A DNA stretch of 64,000 nucleotides from Mesomycoplasma ovipneumoniae SC01 (GCF_000218525.1 NZ_AFHO01000012.1:1-64000), one strand, 5' to 3'. Counted from the first letter of the stretch, positions 42,013 through 53,440 are shown. Translations and numbers: made by a program. The notes: generated from the sequence alone by a model not told the origin.

Positions 42013-42072
42013 TCATCCTAAAGGCACTAAATACTGAAATTATTTAGATTTTAACCTTTTTGGTATGGGATG
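42013..42072 (-). promoter_or_regulatory. Structured leader of rplU-rpmA (L21-leader candidate)
   Basis: On the minus strand three nested helices close on each other: CATCC/GGATG, AAAGG/CCTTT and CTAAATA/TATTTAG, with small internal loops. TATAAT is at 42095-42100. An autoregulatory L21 leader is known in Firmicutes; assigning this one to it is inference. Confidence 0.5.
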
Positions 42073-42156
42073 GTTTAACAAAATAAACAAAAAAATTATA
42101 CCACTTTTATTAAAAAATCAAAAAAATTATTTTTTTAGTTTGTTATAATTTCACTT

Positions 42157-42816
42157 ATGAAATCTAGACCAACTTTTGCCACCTTTTTAGAACAAGAAAC
42201 AAAAAAAACTTATTTCCAACAGCTTGAAAAAACACTAGAAGTTGAATACAAAAATTACCAAATATACCCGGAAAAACAAGATTTATTTCGCGCCATCGAG
42301 CTAACAAGTATTGAAAATTTAAAAATAGTAATTGTCGGTCAAGACCCTTATCATCAAAAAGGACAAGCGGATGGACTTGCTTTTTCCAGTCGGGCGAAAA
42401 TTTTACCCCCATCGCTTAAAAATCTTTTTTCTGAAATAAAAAAATCATATCCAAACTTTTCAAAAACAGATGGAAATCTCCAAAATTGAGCAAAACAAGG
42501 CGTTCTTTTGCTAAATATAGTGCTTTCTGTCAGAGAATCAAGTCCTAATTCACACGAAAAAATAGGATGACAAACTTTTAGTCTTAATTTAATAAATTTT
42601 ATAGTGAACAACAAAAAAGACGTTGTCTTTTTAATTTTAGGTCAAAAAGCTAAAACTTGCCTTAAAAATATGGATTTTTCTGCTCAAAAAGTGTTTTTTT
42701 ATTCACATCCTTCTCCCTTAGGTTTTTGAAGATCGCTAGAAAATTCAAGAGTTTTTGGAAAAATGAATGATTTTTTAAAACTAAAAAATAAAGAGCAAAT
42801 TAATTGGAATTTATAG
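42157..42816 (+). CDS. ung: Uracil-DNA glycosylase
   Basis: Protein of 219 aa. Removes uracil from DNA as the first step of base excision repair. Water-activating motif GQDPYHQKGQADGLAF near residue 62, GVLLLN, and HPSPLG near the end are family 1 motifs. TATAAT at 42144-42149 is 7 nt before the ATG and no SD is present, so the mRNA is probably leaderless. Confidence 0.95.
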
Positions 42817-42862
42817 AAAAAAGTGTATAATTTTATATCAAAAACGTTTAAAGGAATTTGTT

Positions 42863-43933
42863 ATGCAGATATTAGAAAAATTAAAAAAATATTGCGATAT
42901 TGATGGGATGTCCCGTTATGAGGACGAAATTGTTGCTGAATTAAAAAGATCAACTGCTGATCTTGATTTAAGTTATTCTCGTGACGGTTTTGGGTCATTG
43001 ATTATGCAACAAAAAAAGCAAAATTCTGGACCTAAAATAGTTGTTGCGGCACATATGGATGAGGTTGGTTTCATTGTTTTAGATATTACCGAAAAAGGTT
43101 ATATAAAAGTAAAATCTGTTGGTGGTATTTGAGGAAATGCTGTAATTGGTGCTAAATTTAAGTTAATAAATTCTTTAGGTCAAGAATTTTACGGTGTTGC
43201 TGGTCATACTTCAATTCACATTATGGAACGCCAGAAAATTGAAAAAGCTTTGATGGTAAAAGATCTTTACTTTGATTTTGGCTTTAGATCAAAAAAAGAA
43301 GCCCAAGATCTTTCAGTTGAAATAGGAAACAGAATTTACTTTAGCAATCCTAGTTTTTTGATGCATAATCAAGATTATTTTGCATCAAAAGCGATAGATA
43401 ACCGTGCTGGTGTTGTTGTAATTGACGAACTTGCTCATCGTTTGCATAATAAAAATTTAAAATCTAATCCAATTTTAGTAGGAACTGTCCAAGAAGAAGT
43501 TGGTTCACGTGGTGCAAAAATGGTTGCAAAAATGATTAAAGCTGATGTTGCTTTTGCAATTGATACAGGTGCTGCGCACGATACCGAGGATGCAATCCCT
43601 GGTGTGCAAAAATTAGGAGCCGGAGTTGCTATTGACATTGCAGATGGTGGCGCATTGATGGATCCAAGACTTGTTGACATTATTTTTAGAATTGCCAAAG
43701 AAAGAAACATACCGATTTACCGATATGTTTCTCAAGGTGGAGGGACTGATGCAGAAGAACTTCAATATTCTGGATACGGAACTCCTACAGTTAGCATCTC
43801 AATTCCGCAGCGCTATTTACATTCAACATATGGCCTAATTAGTATTTCTGACATTAAAGCTGCAACTGATTTAATTGAGGCTTTTATTTTAGAATTTGGC
43901 CAAGAAGAAAATGAACAATTAATTTATAAATAA
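42863..43933 (+). CDS. M42-family aminopeptidase
   Basis: Protein of 356 aa, the usual length of M42 (PepA/FrvX) metallo-aminopeptidases, which form large tetrahedral complexes and trim peptides in the cytosol. Metal and catalytic motifs: AAHMDEVGF near residue 67, KAIDNRAGV with the bridging Asp, VQEEVGSRGA with the catalytic and metal Glu, DTGAAHDT, and HSTYGLIS near the end. SD AAAGGAA. It would help this peptide-dependent organism use imported peptides. Confidence 0.93.
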
Positions 43934-43979
43934 TAGTTTAAAATTCTTTTTGTTATATTAAAATTTAATAGTAATTAAG

Positions 43980-44255
43980 CTAATAAATAAAATAAATTGG
44001 TTGTTTTAGTGCTTTTTCTGCTTCTGCTTTAGCAAGCTTTGAATCATCTCATTTTACAGTGTGACCGTCACTTTTAATTTCACCGGATCCTGTTGTAAAA
44101 GTTCGATAAACAGCCGCAGCGCCCAATAAAGCAGGTGCTATTTTTCCAACAGCAGTTGCTATGTTTGAAATAACAGCAAAAGCACCAGCTCCGCCAGTTT
44201 CATGTTTATCTTTTTCGCTTAATTTAACGAAATTTTGGTTTGGTTGTTTTTTCAT
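43980..44255 (-). CDS. Small peptide with double-glycine-type leader (bacteriocin-like)
   Basis: Peptide of 91 aa, TGA as Trp once, with a strong SD (AAAGGAG). Residues 8-22 read NFVKLSEKDKHETGG, which fits the class II bacteriocin leader pattern L-S-x-x-[ED]-L/K-x-x-[IT]-x-G-G cut by C39 peptidase transporters. The predicted mature part starts AGAFAVISNIATAVGK and has a Gly/Ala-rich hydrophobic stretch (IAPALLGAAAVY) and then a polar, Lys/Glu-rich tail ending PIYFIY. No C39 transporter or immunity gene is in the window. The fit is by motif only; it could also be an unrelated small membrane-active protein. Confidence 0.5.
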
Positions 44256-44330
44256 TATTTGTATCTCCTTTCGTCCAAAATTAGTCAAAAGGCCAAAATA
44301 TATCTAAAAAAGGAAAAATTTAGGAAAAAA

Positions 44331-45122
44331 GTGCAGGTTTTCATATTATCCCGCGATGAAGCATTAAAAATAATTAAAAATCCAAAATTTTTGCAAGGAA
44401 AAATTTTGGATTTATCATCCTTTAATTTTCAAGAAATTGATGATTTTGCTTTTTCAGGAATGAATTTAGAAATAAAAAAACTAATTTTGCCAAATTCACT
44501 TTTAAAAATTGGCGAGTCTGCTTTCATGTTAAATAAAATTGAGGAAGTAGTTTTTGGCCCAAATGTTGAAATTATTTTAGACTCAGCTTTTGAATCTAAT
44601 ATAATAAGGAATATTAAAATTCCTGAAAAAGTAACTATATTAAATAGCTCAATTTTTGCAGATAATCAAATTGAAAACCTCGTAATTCCTGAATGAGTTA
44701 GCCAAATTAAATCTGATTCATTTGCTGACAATAGTATCCAAACCATTAAATTTAATTCAAACAAAATTAATGTTGATATTTACTCTTTTGTTGGAAACTC
44801 ACCAAAAAAAATTGATATTTTTGGTGAGTTTTCTTTTAAAAATGAAAGTAAGTTGTTGAATTTCTATAAAGTCAAATTGGATTTTTTTAAAAATTTTGAT
44901 AAATTTGAAAATAACTTCAAAATTATTGTTGAGAATTTTGAAGTTAGCCAAATTTTCTTATCATTTAATTGAGAGAATTTAGAGGCTATAAATTTAATTT
45001 CACCTCATTTTCAAACTGAAAAAGAACTTGAAATTTTTATTAACAAGTCAAAAATAGATAAAAACCTTAATTTTGAAGGTTCAGGTCCTGATTTTTTAAA
45101 AAAAACATTAAAAATTTGCTAA
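44331..45122 (+). CDS. BspA-like leucine-rich-repeat protein without signal peptide
   Basis: Protein of 263 aa. I start it at GTG (44331) because AGGA lies 7 nt before. Residues 25-150 hold LRR_5/BspA-type units (FAFSGMNLEIKKLILPNSLL, SAFMLNKIEEVVFGPNVEII, SAFESNIIRNIKIPEKVTIL and SIFADNQIENLVIPE). The C-terminal 100 residues are Phe/Lys/Asn-rich. Unlike the lipoprotein at 28021 it shows no signal peptide, so it may be cytosolic or a fragment. It is divergent from the double-glycine peptide gene across 75 bp. Confidence 0.7.
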
Positions 45123-45211
45123 TATTTTTTAGTTTGATATTATAATTATAAATAATTTTTTATATATTTTCAACAATTTGAAAACTAAAAACAAGGACAC
45201 AAACAAAAATC

Positions 45212-46648
45212 ATGAATGCAATGAAAAATTATATTTCAAAAAGAACGAAAATAATTGCAACAATCGGCCCATCGACCCAAGATTATGAGGTTTTAAAAAA
45301 ATTAGTTTTGGCTGGAGTTAGTGTAATTCGCGCTAATTTTTCTCATGGAACATATGAAGAACAGCGTCAAAAATTCGAAAATGCTCGTAAAGCTTCTGAA
45401 GAACTTCAAATTCCGATTTCAATTATGCTTGACACAAAAGGACCTGAAATCCGTGTAGGTAAAATCCTTAATGGTTCGCAAAAAATTCTTGCAAATCAAC
45501 ACTTAACTGTCCTAACTGATAAAGATTCTTATGAAAATTTTGAAGGAACTGACCAAGTAATAACTGTTTCACACGAAATTGATAAAGACTTAAAAGTTGG
45601 CGACAGAGTTCTTTTTGATGATGGTAAATTACAATCAGAAGTTGTTGAAATTGAAGATGGAAAAGTTGTAGTAAAGACAAAAAATTCTCACATTTTAAAA
45701 CCAAATAAGCGCCTAAATATGCCTGGTGTTCCTTTTTCATTGCCTTTTTTATCTCAAAAAGATATTAACGACGTGCTTTTTGGCATTTCAGAAAATATTA
45801 ATTATGTTGCTGCATCCTTTGTAAATTCAGCAGAAAATGTCAAGGAATTACGTAAACTTTTAGATGAAAACGGTGGTTCTCATATTCAAATAATTTCAAA
45901 AATCGAATCAACATTAGGTCTTGAAAATATCGACGAAATTATCGAGTTATCTGATGGAATTATGGTTGCCCGTGGTGATTTAGGATTGGAAGTTCCTTAT
46001 GAAGAAGTTCCATATCAACAAAAAAGAATAATTAGAAAGTGTCGCTTTGCTGGCAAAACTGTTGTTGTGGCAACACAAATGCTTGATTCAATGGAAAAAT
46101 CTTCTCAACCAACTCGTGCTGAGGTTTCTGATGTTTATTGAGCAACCGAATTAGGTGCTGATGCGACAATGTTGTCTGGTGAATCAGCCCAAGGACAATT
46201 TCCAATTGAGTCAGTTCAGGTTATGTCCGTAATTAATAAAAGAGCAGAAAAAGAGTTCTATAATAAGCTTTTTTATACAAAACAGTTGGCAGTAATTACC
46301 AAAAATTCAAAAGGCCCTCGAGCAAAAATTGCTCACAAATTAGCTCACCTTGCTTATGAAAATGAAATAAAATATACTGTTGTTCTATCAAGAACCGGTG
46401 AACTTTTAAAAGCAATAGCTAAGTTTCGTCCAAATACCGCCGTTATTGGTGTTGTAAATAATGAAAAATTAATTTCAGGATTTGGAATAACATCTTCAGT
46501 TTTTGTTTCAATTAATTCTATTTCCGAATTTAACGCAATAAAAAGTGATTTTAATTTAGCACGTAATGTTTTAAAACCTTTTGGAGCTGAAAAGGGAGAC
46601 ACCTTTTTAGTTGTAGAAAACGAAAAAATGGTGCAATTTGTTTATTAA
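45212..46648 (+). CDS. pyk: Pyruvate kinase
   Basis: Protein of 478 aa, normal length. Converts phosphoenolpyruvate and ADP to pyruvate and ATP, a main ATP source here. [45 protein letters not shown] and TQMLDSM with TRAEVSDV mark the active site. TATAAT lies near 45142. SD AAGGAC. A second ATG three codons in is an alternative start. Confidence 0.97.
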
Positions 46649-46693
46649 TTTTTAAATTTTTAAAAATTTGCTTTTGAAAATTTAAAAATTAAG

Positions 46694-46870
46694 TATAATT
46701 ATAATGCAAATTTTTATTTGCAGAAAGTAGATTTGCTCTCACCTGAAGATCGCAAGATCTTGGGTTTACCTAGCAAACAAAGATTATTATTTTTTTGTTT
46801 AAATTATAATTTAATACTTTTTAAGATTTTTTGTATAAACACAGTAAAAACCATTGAAAATGGAGATAAA
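46694..46870 (+). promoter_or_regulatory. Structured leader of infC-rpmI-rplT
   Basis: TATAAT at 46694-46699 starts a leader of about 170 nt. TTTGCT (46732) pairs with AGCAAA (46772), enclosing an AGATC-GCAA-GATCT hairpin. An AAACAAAG / TTTTTTTGTTT stem follows at 46774-46801. The layout suits an L20-type autoregulatory leader; this is inference. SD GGAGAT is at 46862-46867. Confidence 0.5.
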
Positions 46871-46875
46871 TTTAA

Positions 46876-47529
46876 ATTTTGAATCCTAAAAATCTTTTTC
46901 AAAGAAAGCCACAACAAGATCACCAAATTAACGAAAATATTATGTTTCCTAACGTTTTTTTAGTAGGATCTGACAACGAAAAAATTGGAAAAACTCCGAC
47001 TAAAGAAGCGCTTGAACTTGCAAAATCCAAAGGACTTGACTTAGTTTTAATTTCAATTAAAGAAGTAAAAACTAAAGATGAAAAAGTTCAAAAAGTTCCA
47101 ATAGCAAAAATTCTTGATTATGGTAAGTTTCGTTACGACATAAAAAAGAAAAAAAAGGAAGAAAAGGAAAAGCAATCCTTTACTAATAACCGCGAAATAC
47201 GGGTTAGTTTTAATATTAACAAGCAAGATATCCTTGTAAAATCAAAAAAAGCTAGAGAGTTCATTCTTGATGGCGACCGTGTAAAAATTGCTCTTCGTTT
47301 TCGTGGTCGTGAAATTACCCGAATTGATCAAGGTAAAATAACACTTGAGATATTTTTTGATCAGTTGAAATACATTGCAAAAAAAAGCAAGGAGATTTCA
47401 CAAAACGGTAATTTTTTAGTTATGCATCTTGAACGTGATCGCAAAAAACTACCTAAATTCACTTCTTCAAAACAGCTAAAAGAACTTTTAGAATACGAAG
47501 AAATTCAAAATAAGGAAAAAAATGCCTAA
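46876..47529 (+). CDS. infC: Translation initiation factor IF-3, non-ATG start
   Basis: Protein of 217 aa (counting from ATT). IF-3 binds the 30S subunit and checks the start codon. [40 protein letters not shown] and [12 protein letters not shown] are the conserved blocks. TAA at 46873-46875 is in frame, so the only possible starts are ATT (46876) and TTG (46879). ATT is 8 nt from GGAGAT, the better spacing, and infC uses AUU in many bacteria for self-control. The N-terminus has a short extra tail. Its end overlaps rpmI by 8 bp. Confidence 0.95.
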   Translation: MLNPKNLFQRKPQQDHQINENIMFPNVFLVGSDNEKIGKTPTKEALELAKSKGLDLVLISIKEVKTKDEKVQKVPIAKILDYGKFRYDIKKKKKEEKEKQSFTNNREIRVSFNINKQDILVKSKKAREFILDGDRVKIALRFRGREITRIDQGKITLEIFFDQLKYIAKKSKEISQNGNFLVMHLERDRKKLPKFTSSKQLKELLEYEEIQNKEKNA

Positions 47530-47716
47530 AATCAAATTAAAAACAAAGTCAGCATTGAAAAAAAGAATTAAGGTTACTGCAACCGGAAAAATTAAACACG
47601 GACATGCATATCGCTCACATTTAGCGCAAAATAAAACTACAAAACAAAAGCGCCAATCAAGAAAAGCTACTTTAATCGATCCTTCAGATTACAAAAGAAT
47701 AAAAAAACTAATTTAA
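47522..47716 (+). CDS. rpmI: Ribosomal protein L35
   Basis: Protein of 64 aa, normal length. Recognised by [20 protein letters not shown] and [20 protein letters not shown]. The ATG lies inside the last codons of infC and the SD (AAGGAA) is in infC, so translation is coupled. Confidence 0.96.
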   Translation: MPKIKLKTKSALKKRIKVTATGKIKHGHAYRSHLAQNKTTKQKRQSRKATLIDPSDYKRIKKLI

Positions 47717-47777
47717 TTAATTCAAAGAATTCACTAAATTTTTTGAAACTACATTATATAAAAGGAGAAATTTTATT

Positions 47778-48134
47778 ATGAGAGTCAAAGGTGGAAGTGT
47801 AACGCGCCAGCGTCGCCGTCGTTGATTAAAATTAGCAAAAGGTTATTGAGGACATAAATCAATCGGATTTAAAGTTGCAAAACAAGCAGTAATTAAATCT
47901 TGAACCTATGCTTTTCGTGATCGAAAACAGCGTAAACGTGAATTTCGAAAATTATGAATTAGTAGAATAAATGCTGCAGCACGTGACCAAGGAATTTCAT
48001 ATTCACAATTAATGCATAAAATCAAACTTGCAAACATTGGAATTAATCGTAAAATGCTTGCTGAAATGGCAATTAATCGCAAAACTGAATTTGATAATAT
48101 CATCAAAATTGCTTTAGAAAAAGGTCGAAAATAA
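47778..48134 (+). CDS. rplT: Ribosomal protein L20
   Basis: Protein of 118 aa, normal length, with five or more TGA Trp codons, the reason it is easy to miss. [29 protein letters not shown] and [14 protein letters not shown] match L20, an early 23S rRNA binder and usual repressor of this operon. SD AAAGGAG. Confidence 0.96.
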
Positions 48135-48161
48135 TCCCTTTCTTATTACAGGAGGAAAAAA

Positions 48162-48356
48162 ATGGCAAGAAAAGACCCAATTTCACAACGTGGACCAATG
48201 AGCGGAAATAACCGTTCTCACGCCCTAAATGCAACAAAGCGTAAATTTAATTTAAATTTACAACAAATAGTTTTAAAAACTGCCTCAGGGCAAAAAGTTC
48301 GTATTAAAGTTTCGGCTAAAACCAAAAAAACCTTACAAAAATGAGGTAAAATTTAA
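48162..48356 (+). CDS. rpmB: Ribosomal protein L28
   Basis: Protein of 64 aa. [20 protein letters not shown] near residue 11 is the L28 hallmark (GxxSGNNxSHAxxxTKRxF). SD GGAGG. It ends WGKI after a TGA Trp codon. It lies 27 nt after rplT and is probably on the same transcript. Confidence 0.94.
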
Positions 48357-48415
48357 AATCTGAAATTTTAAATAGATTAAAAAATCACTTTAAAAATAAA
48401 GAAAAAAACATTAAT

Positions 48416-48448
48416 TTAGATGCATCAAAAAGGTGTGTCTATTTTTTT
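48416..48448 (+). terminator. Terminator of the infC-rplT-rpmB operon
   Basis: Stem TAGATGCATC / GGTGTGTCTA (with G-U pairs) and seven T. Confidence 0.6.
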
Positions 48449-48624
48449 ATTAATGTATTTTAAATTGCAATTTATACTTTTTATACTAATTAAATTATGT
48501 TAAAATTAATTTAATAATTTTGTATAATTCAAACAAATTTAAAGGACAGTTAGTATAATCGATATAATTCAAAATGGAACTTGAAATTTGTATCAAAATA
48601 GAGGCTAACCAATTTAATTAGATA

Positions 48625-49692
48625 ATGTTTAAGAAAGAAAGTTTAGAAAAATTTTTTAATTTAAAATTTAACAATTGAATTTTGTTTATCCCATTTTTTG
48701 GCACTAACAGCTATTATAAATTATTTGATTTACTTGTAGAATACAACAGTTTTGAGGGGATTTTATACTTTAAAACCAGAATAATTTCGCGACTTTTCTA
48801 TTTAATTCTTCATTTATTTTCAATCATTTTAACCATTTCATTATTTTTGTTAATTTTTGTTTACAGAGTTCATTTTTTTACTTTTGGTGAAAATTTTATT
48901 TTTAGCCTTGAAAATAAAGATAATTATTTTTATGACTATAACATTTGATTTCCGAATATTATGAATGTGGTGATATATTCTTTCATTGCATTTTTTGGAT
49001 TCTTTTTAAATGCTTTTTGAGCAAAATTTGTTATTTACTTTTTTAAGAAATTTTTATACCGAAAATATGATTTGAAAAATAAAACCACAACCTTTGAATT
49101 TTTACAAAATTTTAATTTAGAATCTTTTGTAAATTCTGTTCTTGTTGACACTGAAAATTGTAAAAAGAAGAGGAAGAAATCAAGAAAAATTTGTTGAAAA
49201 TATAAATATAACTACATAATAATTAGCCTTTTAACAGATGTAATTAACACCCCTAAGTATACTAGACGTTCTTTTAAATATCGTAATATCAAGTTAAGGA
49301 ACCGCAAGGAAATTAGTGAATTTGACTGGGTTGTAGCTGAGGTTCAAAACTATTATTGATTTTATACATTTATTTTTGCTTCAATTTTTAATAAAAATGA
49401 AAAAAATTTTAACAAAAAAAAGTTTTTCTATTACTTATTTAAAATTTTATTTTTTTATATTTTATCAATTTGAATTCTTATTTTTTCAACAATTTTTGTA
49501 TTCTTTAATCATTTTATTGTTGATGAACCGACATTTTGGTTAAAAATTGAAGCATTATGATTTGTTATTGCTATCATTTCTCTATTTGTTTTTATGTTAG
49601 AAGATATATTTATTAAGTGAACATATCGCTGCATCAAAAAGCGATTTTTTGAGGCTAGTCTAATTAAGTCTGAAAAACAAGATTCAATATAA
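48625..49692 (+). CDS. Large multi-TM membrane protein, function unknown
   Basis: Protein of 355 aa with TGA as Trp seven times. Hydrophobic segments lie near residues 18-30, 55-80, 112-135, 270-300 and 310-330. The middle is long and basic (CKKKRKKSRKICWKYKYNY, then KYTRRSFKYRNIKLRNRKE). Its N-terminus and 2+2 layout resemble the protein at 37722, and both are followed by a shared sequence (TCTATGATTTTGATTGT). Upstream are two promoter-like TATAAT boxes (48521, 48554). No SD is near. I do not recognise the family. Confidence 0.65.
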
Positions 49693-49852
49693 CTGTTTTA
49701 AGGCAATTATCTAAAGCCCCTAAATTAGTGCAAAAAATTAAGATTATTGCTTTTATCTATGATTTTGATTGTATTGTTTTAGTTAATTTTTCAGCATTTT
49801 ATTCCTGAGTTTGACAGTTTGATGCCTAAAATTCACATTTTAGTGAATCTAA

Positions 49853-50303
49853 ATATAAAAAAACACCGGTAAATCCATGTTTTTTGACCTAAAATCTTAA
49901 TTTTTATTGTTTTAAAATTAACCCTTTGCAAAAAAAAAAAAAAATGCTTCACCAAAAATAAAATTGTGTTATAATAACTTTCACTAAGAATAAATTAATA
50001 AATTTTGATATTGAATTAAGGGGGATTTAGTTATGTTTTTTGACTAAAAAAATCAAAAAATGCGAATTATCCATTATATTTTTAAATATGATGGAATGCC
50101 TTAAATTTACCCGTTTAGAAATCTATAAATTTAGGTCTTTTGGTTATTGTTCTTTCAAAACTTCATATATTTTTTTAGGCTCAGTGTAAATAAAAACGAG
50201 TTTTCTTTTTGCATTGAGTTTAAATAGTAGTTGTATTTTTTCCTTTATTATGGTTAGATTTAAAATTCAGTGTTTTTCTTTGATAGTTATTTTTCTTGGG
50301 TTT
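49853..50303 (+). repeat. Long intergenic repeat B, copy 2
   Basis: Second copy of the 450-bp element seen at 13233-13672. It keeps the A15 run (49930-49944), TATAAT at 49970-49975, a strong SD (AAGGGGGA) and a tiny ORF (MFFD, 50033-50047), and a stem near 50070-50094 whose bases differ from copy 1 but still pair. The terminator stem has lost one base and its T-run is broken. It sits past the 3' end of gyrA; the rest of 49693-50478 holds no gene. Confidence 0.85.
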
Positions 50304-50478
50304 ACCAGTTTGATGTCAGAAATTAAGAAAAGGGATGAATTTAAGACTTTAAATCAGCGTCTAAATTACACTGTAAAATGCAAAATTAGGATTTTAAAGT
50401 CTTTAGATTTTGTAACTTTAATGCACATAAATTTTCTTTAACTGTGAATTTGTTAGTGATTTGTCTAAAATTGATAGA

Positions 50479-53034
50479 CTAATTTGTCTCTTTTTTAATT
50501 AAAGTAACAAAACTTATTTCGTCTTCACCTTTGAGTTTAATTAATTTTACCCCTTTTGTCCTACGACTAATTATTGGAACGCTATCAAGATCAATTCTAA
50601 TTGCAAAACCTCTTTTAGTGATAATTATTGCTTCCTGATCTGGGCCAATTGTCCCTACAAAAATAAGATCGCCAGCCTTTTCGTCGTTTAGACCTTTTAA
50701 TCCTTTAGTTGCTCTTCCGGTTAGTCGATATTCTTCAACAGGAGTTTTTTTCCCATAACCATGTTTGCTTAAATTAAAGACAAAATCATTGCCAAAAGTG
50801 TAACAAGCGCCAACTATTTTGTGTCCTTCTTCAAGAGCGATTCCTTTAACACCGATTGAAGCCCGACCGGTATTTCGTAATAATTTAATTGGTCAACGAT
50901 TTACAAGCCCTTGGGATGAGGCTAAAATAATATTGATTTCAGAATTTGCTGGCGCAATAAAGGCTGATTTTAAATAATCTCCCTCAACAAGTTTTAAAGC
51001 GATTTTTCCATTTTTTGGAATATAACTAAACTCTGAAAGTTCCGTTTTTTTAATATAACCAAAAGCAGAAACTGTGATAAGTCAGTGGTCATTATATTGT
51101 TGATTTCAAGGAATTAAAGCGCTAATATTTTCATCTTTTTGTACTTGTACAAGATTTAAAAAAGGGAGACCTTTTCCTTGTTTTGAACTATCAGGAATTT
51201 GGTGAGCCCGAAGTTTGAAAATTTTAGCCCGTGAAGAAATAATTAAAAGATCGCTGTGGGTGTTTGTGATGCAAACAGATTTTAGCTCGTCATCTTTGTA
51301 TAAATTTGAAACCGAGGCACCGAAACCACCACGATTTTGTAGCCGATATTCTTCTAAATTTAACCTTTTTACATAGTTATTTTGTGTCAGTGAAATAATT
51401 ACTTTTTCATTAGGGATAAAATCTTCTTCATTAAGTCGTATAATTTCGGTAATAATTTCAGATCTTCGTGGATCACTGAATTGTTCAGCGGTTGCTTTGT
51501 GTTGGGTAATAATTAATTCAATTAGTTTTTCAGGTGATTCAATTATTGACTTAATCTCATCAATTTCGATTTTTAGACTTTCAATGTCACTAATTAATTT
51601 TTCGATTGCCAAACTAGTTAGCCGACCAAGACGCATGTCAATTATTGCTTTTGTCTGGACAGGATTTAAATTATAAGTTTGGGCTAATCTTTCTTGAGCA
51701 ATTTGGTCTGAACTTGAAGATTTTATAATAGCAATTACATTGTCAATGTTTTCAATAGCAATTTTTAAACCGCTTAAAATATTAAGTCTTTCACTAGCTT
51801 TTTCCAAGTCAAAGTTCAGCGCACGAAGATTAATTTCTTTTTGGTGTTCAAGATAATGAGTTAAAATTTCCTTTAAATTCATTAATTTTGGCACACCTTT
51901 TACAAGCGCAAGCATGTTTATTGAATAACTAATTTGTAAATCGGTGCTGTGATAAAGTTTATTTAAAATAACTTCAGGATTAAATCCTTTTTTAATATCA
52001 AAAACAACACGAATTCCGTGACGAGTACTTTCATCACGAATATCTTTAATTCCAAGAATTTTCTTATTTTTTACTAAAAAGGCAACCTTTTCGATAATAG
52101 AAGGTTTTTTAACTTCATAAGGAATTTCGTAAAAAATAATTCGTGATCTACCTGAATTTAAGTGTTCAATTTTTGCTTTTGATCTAATTCAAAAAGTACC
52201 TTTTCCGGTTAAATATGCTTGATTTATCCCCTTTTTTCCCGAAATTATTGCGCCTGTTGGAAAATCTGGACCAGGAAGAGTCTCAATTAAATCATCAATG
52301 TCAATATTTGGATTTCTTGCAAAAGTAATGAAAGTTTCAATAATTTCGCCTAAATTATGCGGAGGAATTTTGGTGGTCATTCCAACAGCAATTCCAGAAA
52401 CCCCTGAAACTAATAAATTTGGAAATCGTGCTGGTAAAATTTCGGGTTCCATTTCACTTGCATCATAATTAGGTCTGAAATTTACAGTATTTTTTTTAAT
52501 ACCTTCAATCATTTTATTAGAAATTTTTGAAAGTCGTGCCTCAGTATAACGCATTGCCGCAGCTTCATCGCCATCAATTGAACCAAAATTTCCGTGCCCG
52601 TCGATAAGTGGGTAGCGTAGTGAAAAAGGTTGAGCCATTCGAACCATTGAATCATAAACAGAAGCATCACCATGTGGGTGATATTTTCCAAGAACATCAC
52701 CGACAATTCTAGCTGATTTTTTATAACTAGTTCCTGAAGTTATTCCAAGTTCACTCATTGTGTATAAAATTCGTCTATGAACAGGCTTTAGTCCATCGCG
52801 AACATCAGGTAGAGCTCTTGAAACAATAACCGACATTGAATAATCAAGAAATGAAACTTTCATTTCATCTTCGATTTTAATTGGAACAATATTGTCAGTT
52901 ACTGTTTCTAAAATTGTTGGTTTAACTTCGAAAATTTGGTCTGAGTCATCAGATTTGTCATCTTCACTATTTAAGCTAGAATCAATTTCTTTGATTTCTT
53001 CGTTATCTTTATGGTTTTTATTGTCCTCAATCAT
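50479..53034 (-). CDS. gyrA: DNA gyrase subunit A
   Basis: Protein of 851 aa. With GyrB it introduces negative supercoils. An acidic N-terminal extension of about 40 residues precedes the usual start ([20 protein letters not shown]). The catalytic Tyr lies in [14 protein letters not shown]. The quinolone region reads [12 protein letters not shown], with Ala at the E. coli Ser83 position, the wild-type state in M. hyopneumoniae. The C-terminal half has beta-pinwheel blades ([16 protein letters not shown]-type, RATKGLKG). Start ATG at 53034 with SD AAAGGAAA; TATAAT at 53068-53073. Confidence 0.95.
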
Positions 53035-53440
53035 ATATTTCCTTTTAAAAGCAATACTAATTATAAAATTATACCATAATTTCCGGCTTTTTTTGAATTT
53101 TTGGTTGAAAAACTTCGAAATTTTTTTAATTATGTATGCCAACATAATTAAAAAAATATTTTTGTTTAAATAATAATTAATTTAGTTTTGGTTACAAAAA
53201 TAATTTGAACCGAAAGTTGAAATTTAAACCTTAGATAAAAACAGGACACAACTAAAAAAAGTGTCGTAAAATACGACATTTTATGATAACACCAAAACTA
53301 TAATAGTTTAATTTTGGTCCTAATAATTCAAAAAAATTCCTTAAAAAACAAAAAAAAAAAAAAAAAACGAGCTTTGTAAGGCTCGAAATTTTCTAAAAAT
53401 TGTAAAACTACTAGCTAAATTAATTTTTACCATTCAAAAA
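53035..53440. other. Intergenic region with two hairpins
   Basis: No gene seen. It holds the gyrA promoter, a hairpin GTGTCGTA / TACGACA at 53261-53279 followed by T, and the terminator of the ZIP gene: on the minus strand GAGCCTTACAAAGCTC (53369-53385) is followed by about 18 T. Confidence 0.7.

Noticed and set aside
43435-43710. Minus-strand ORF of 91 aa inside the M42 peptidase gene
   Set aside because: Antisense shadow of a well-conserved gene.
52509-52706. Minus-strand ORF of 65 aa inside gyrA
   Set aside because: Out-of-frame shadow of the conserved GyrA active-site region.
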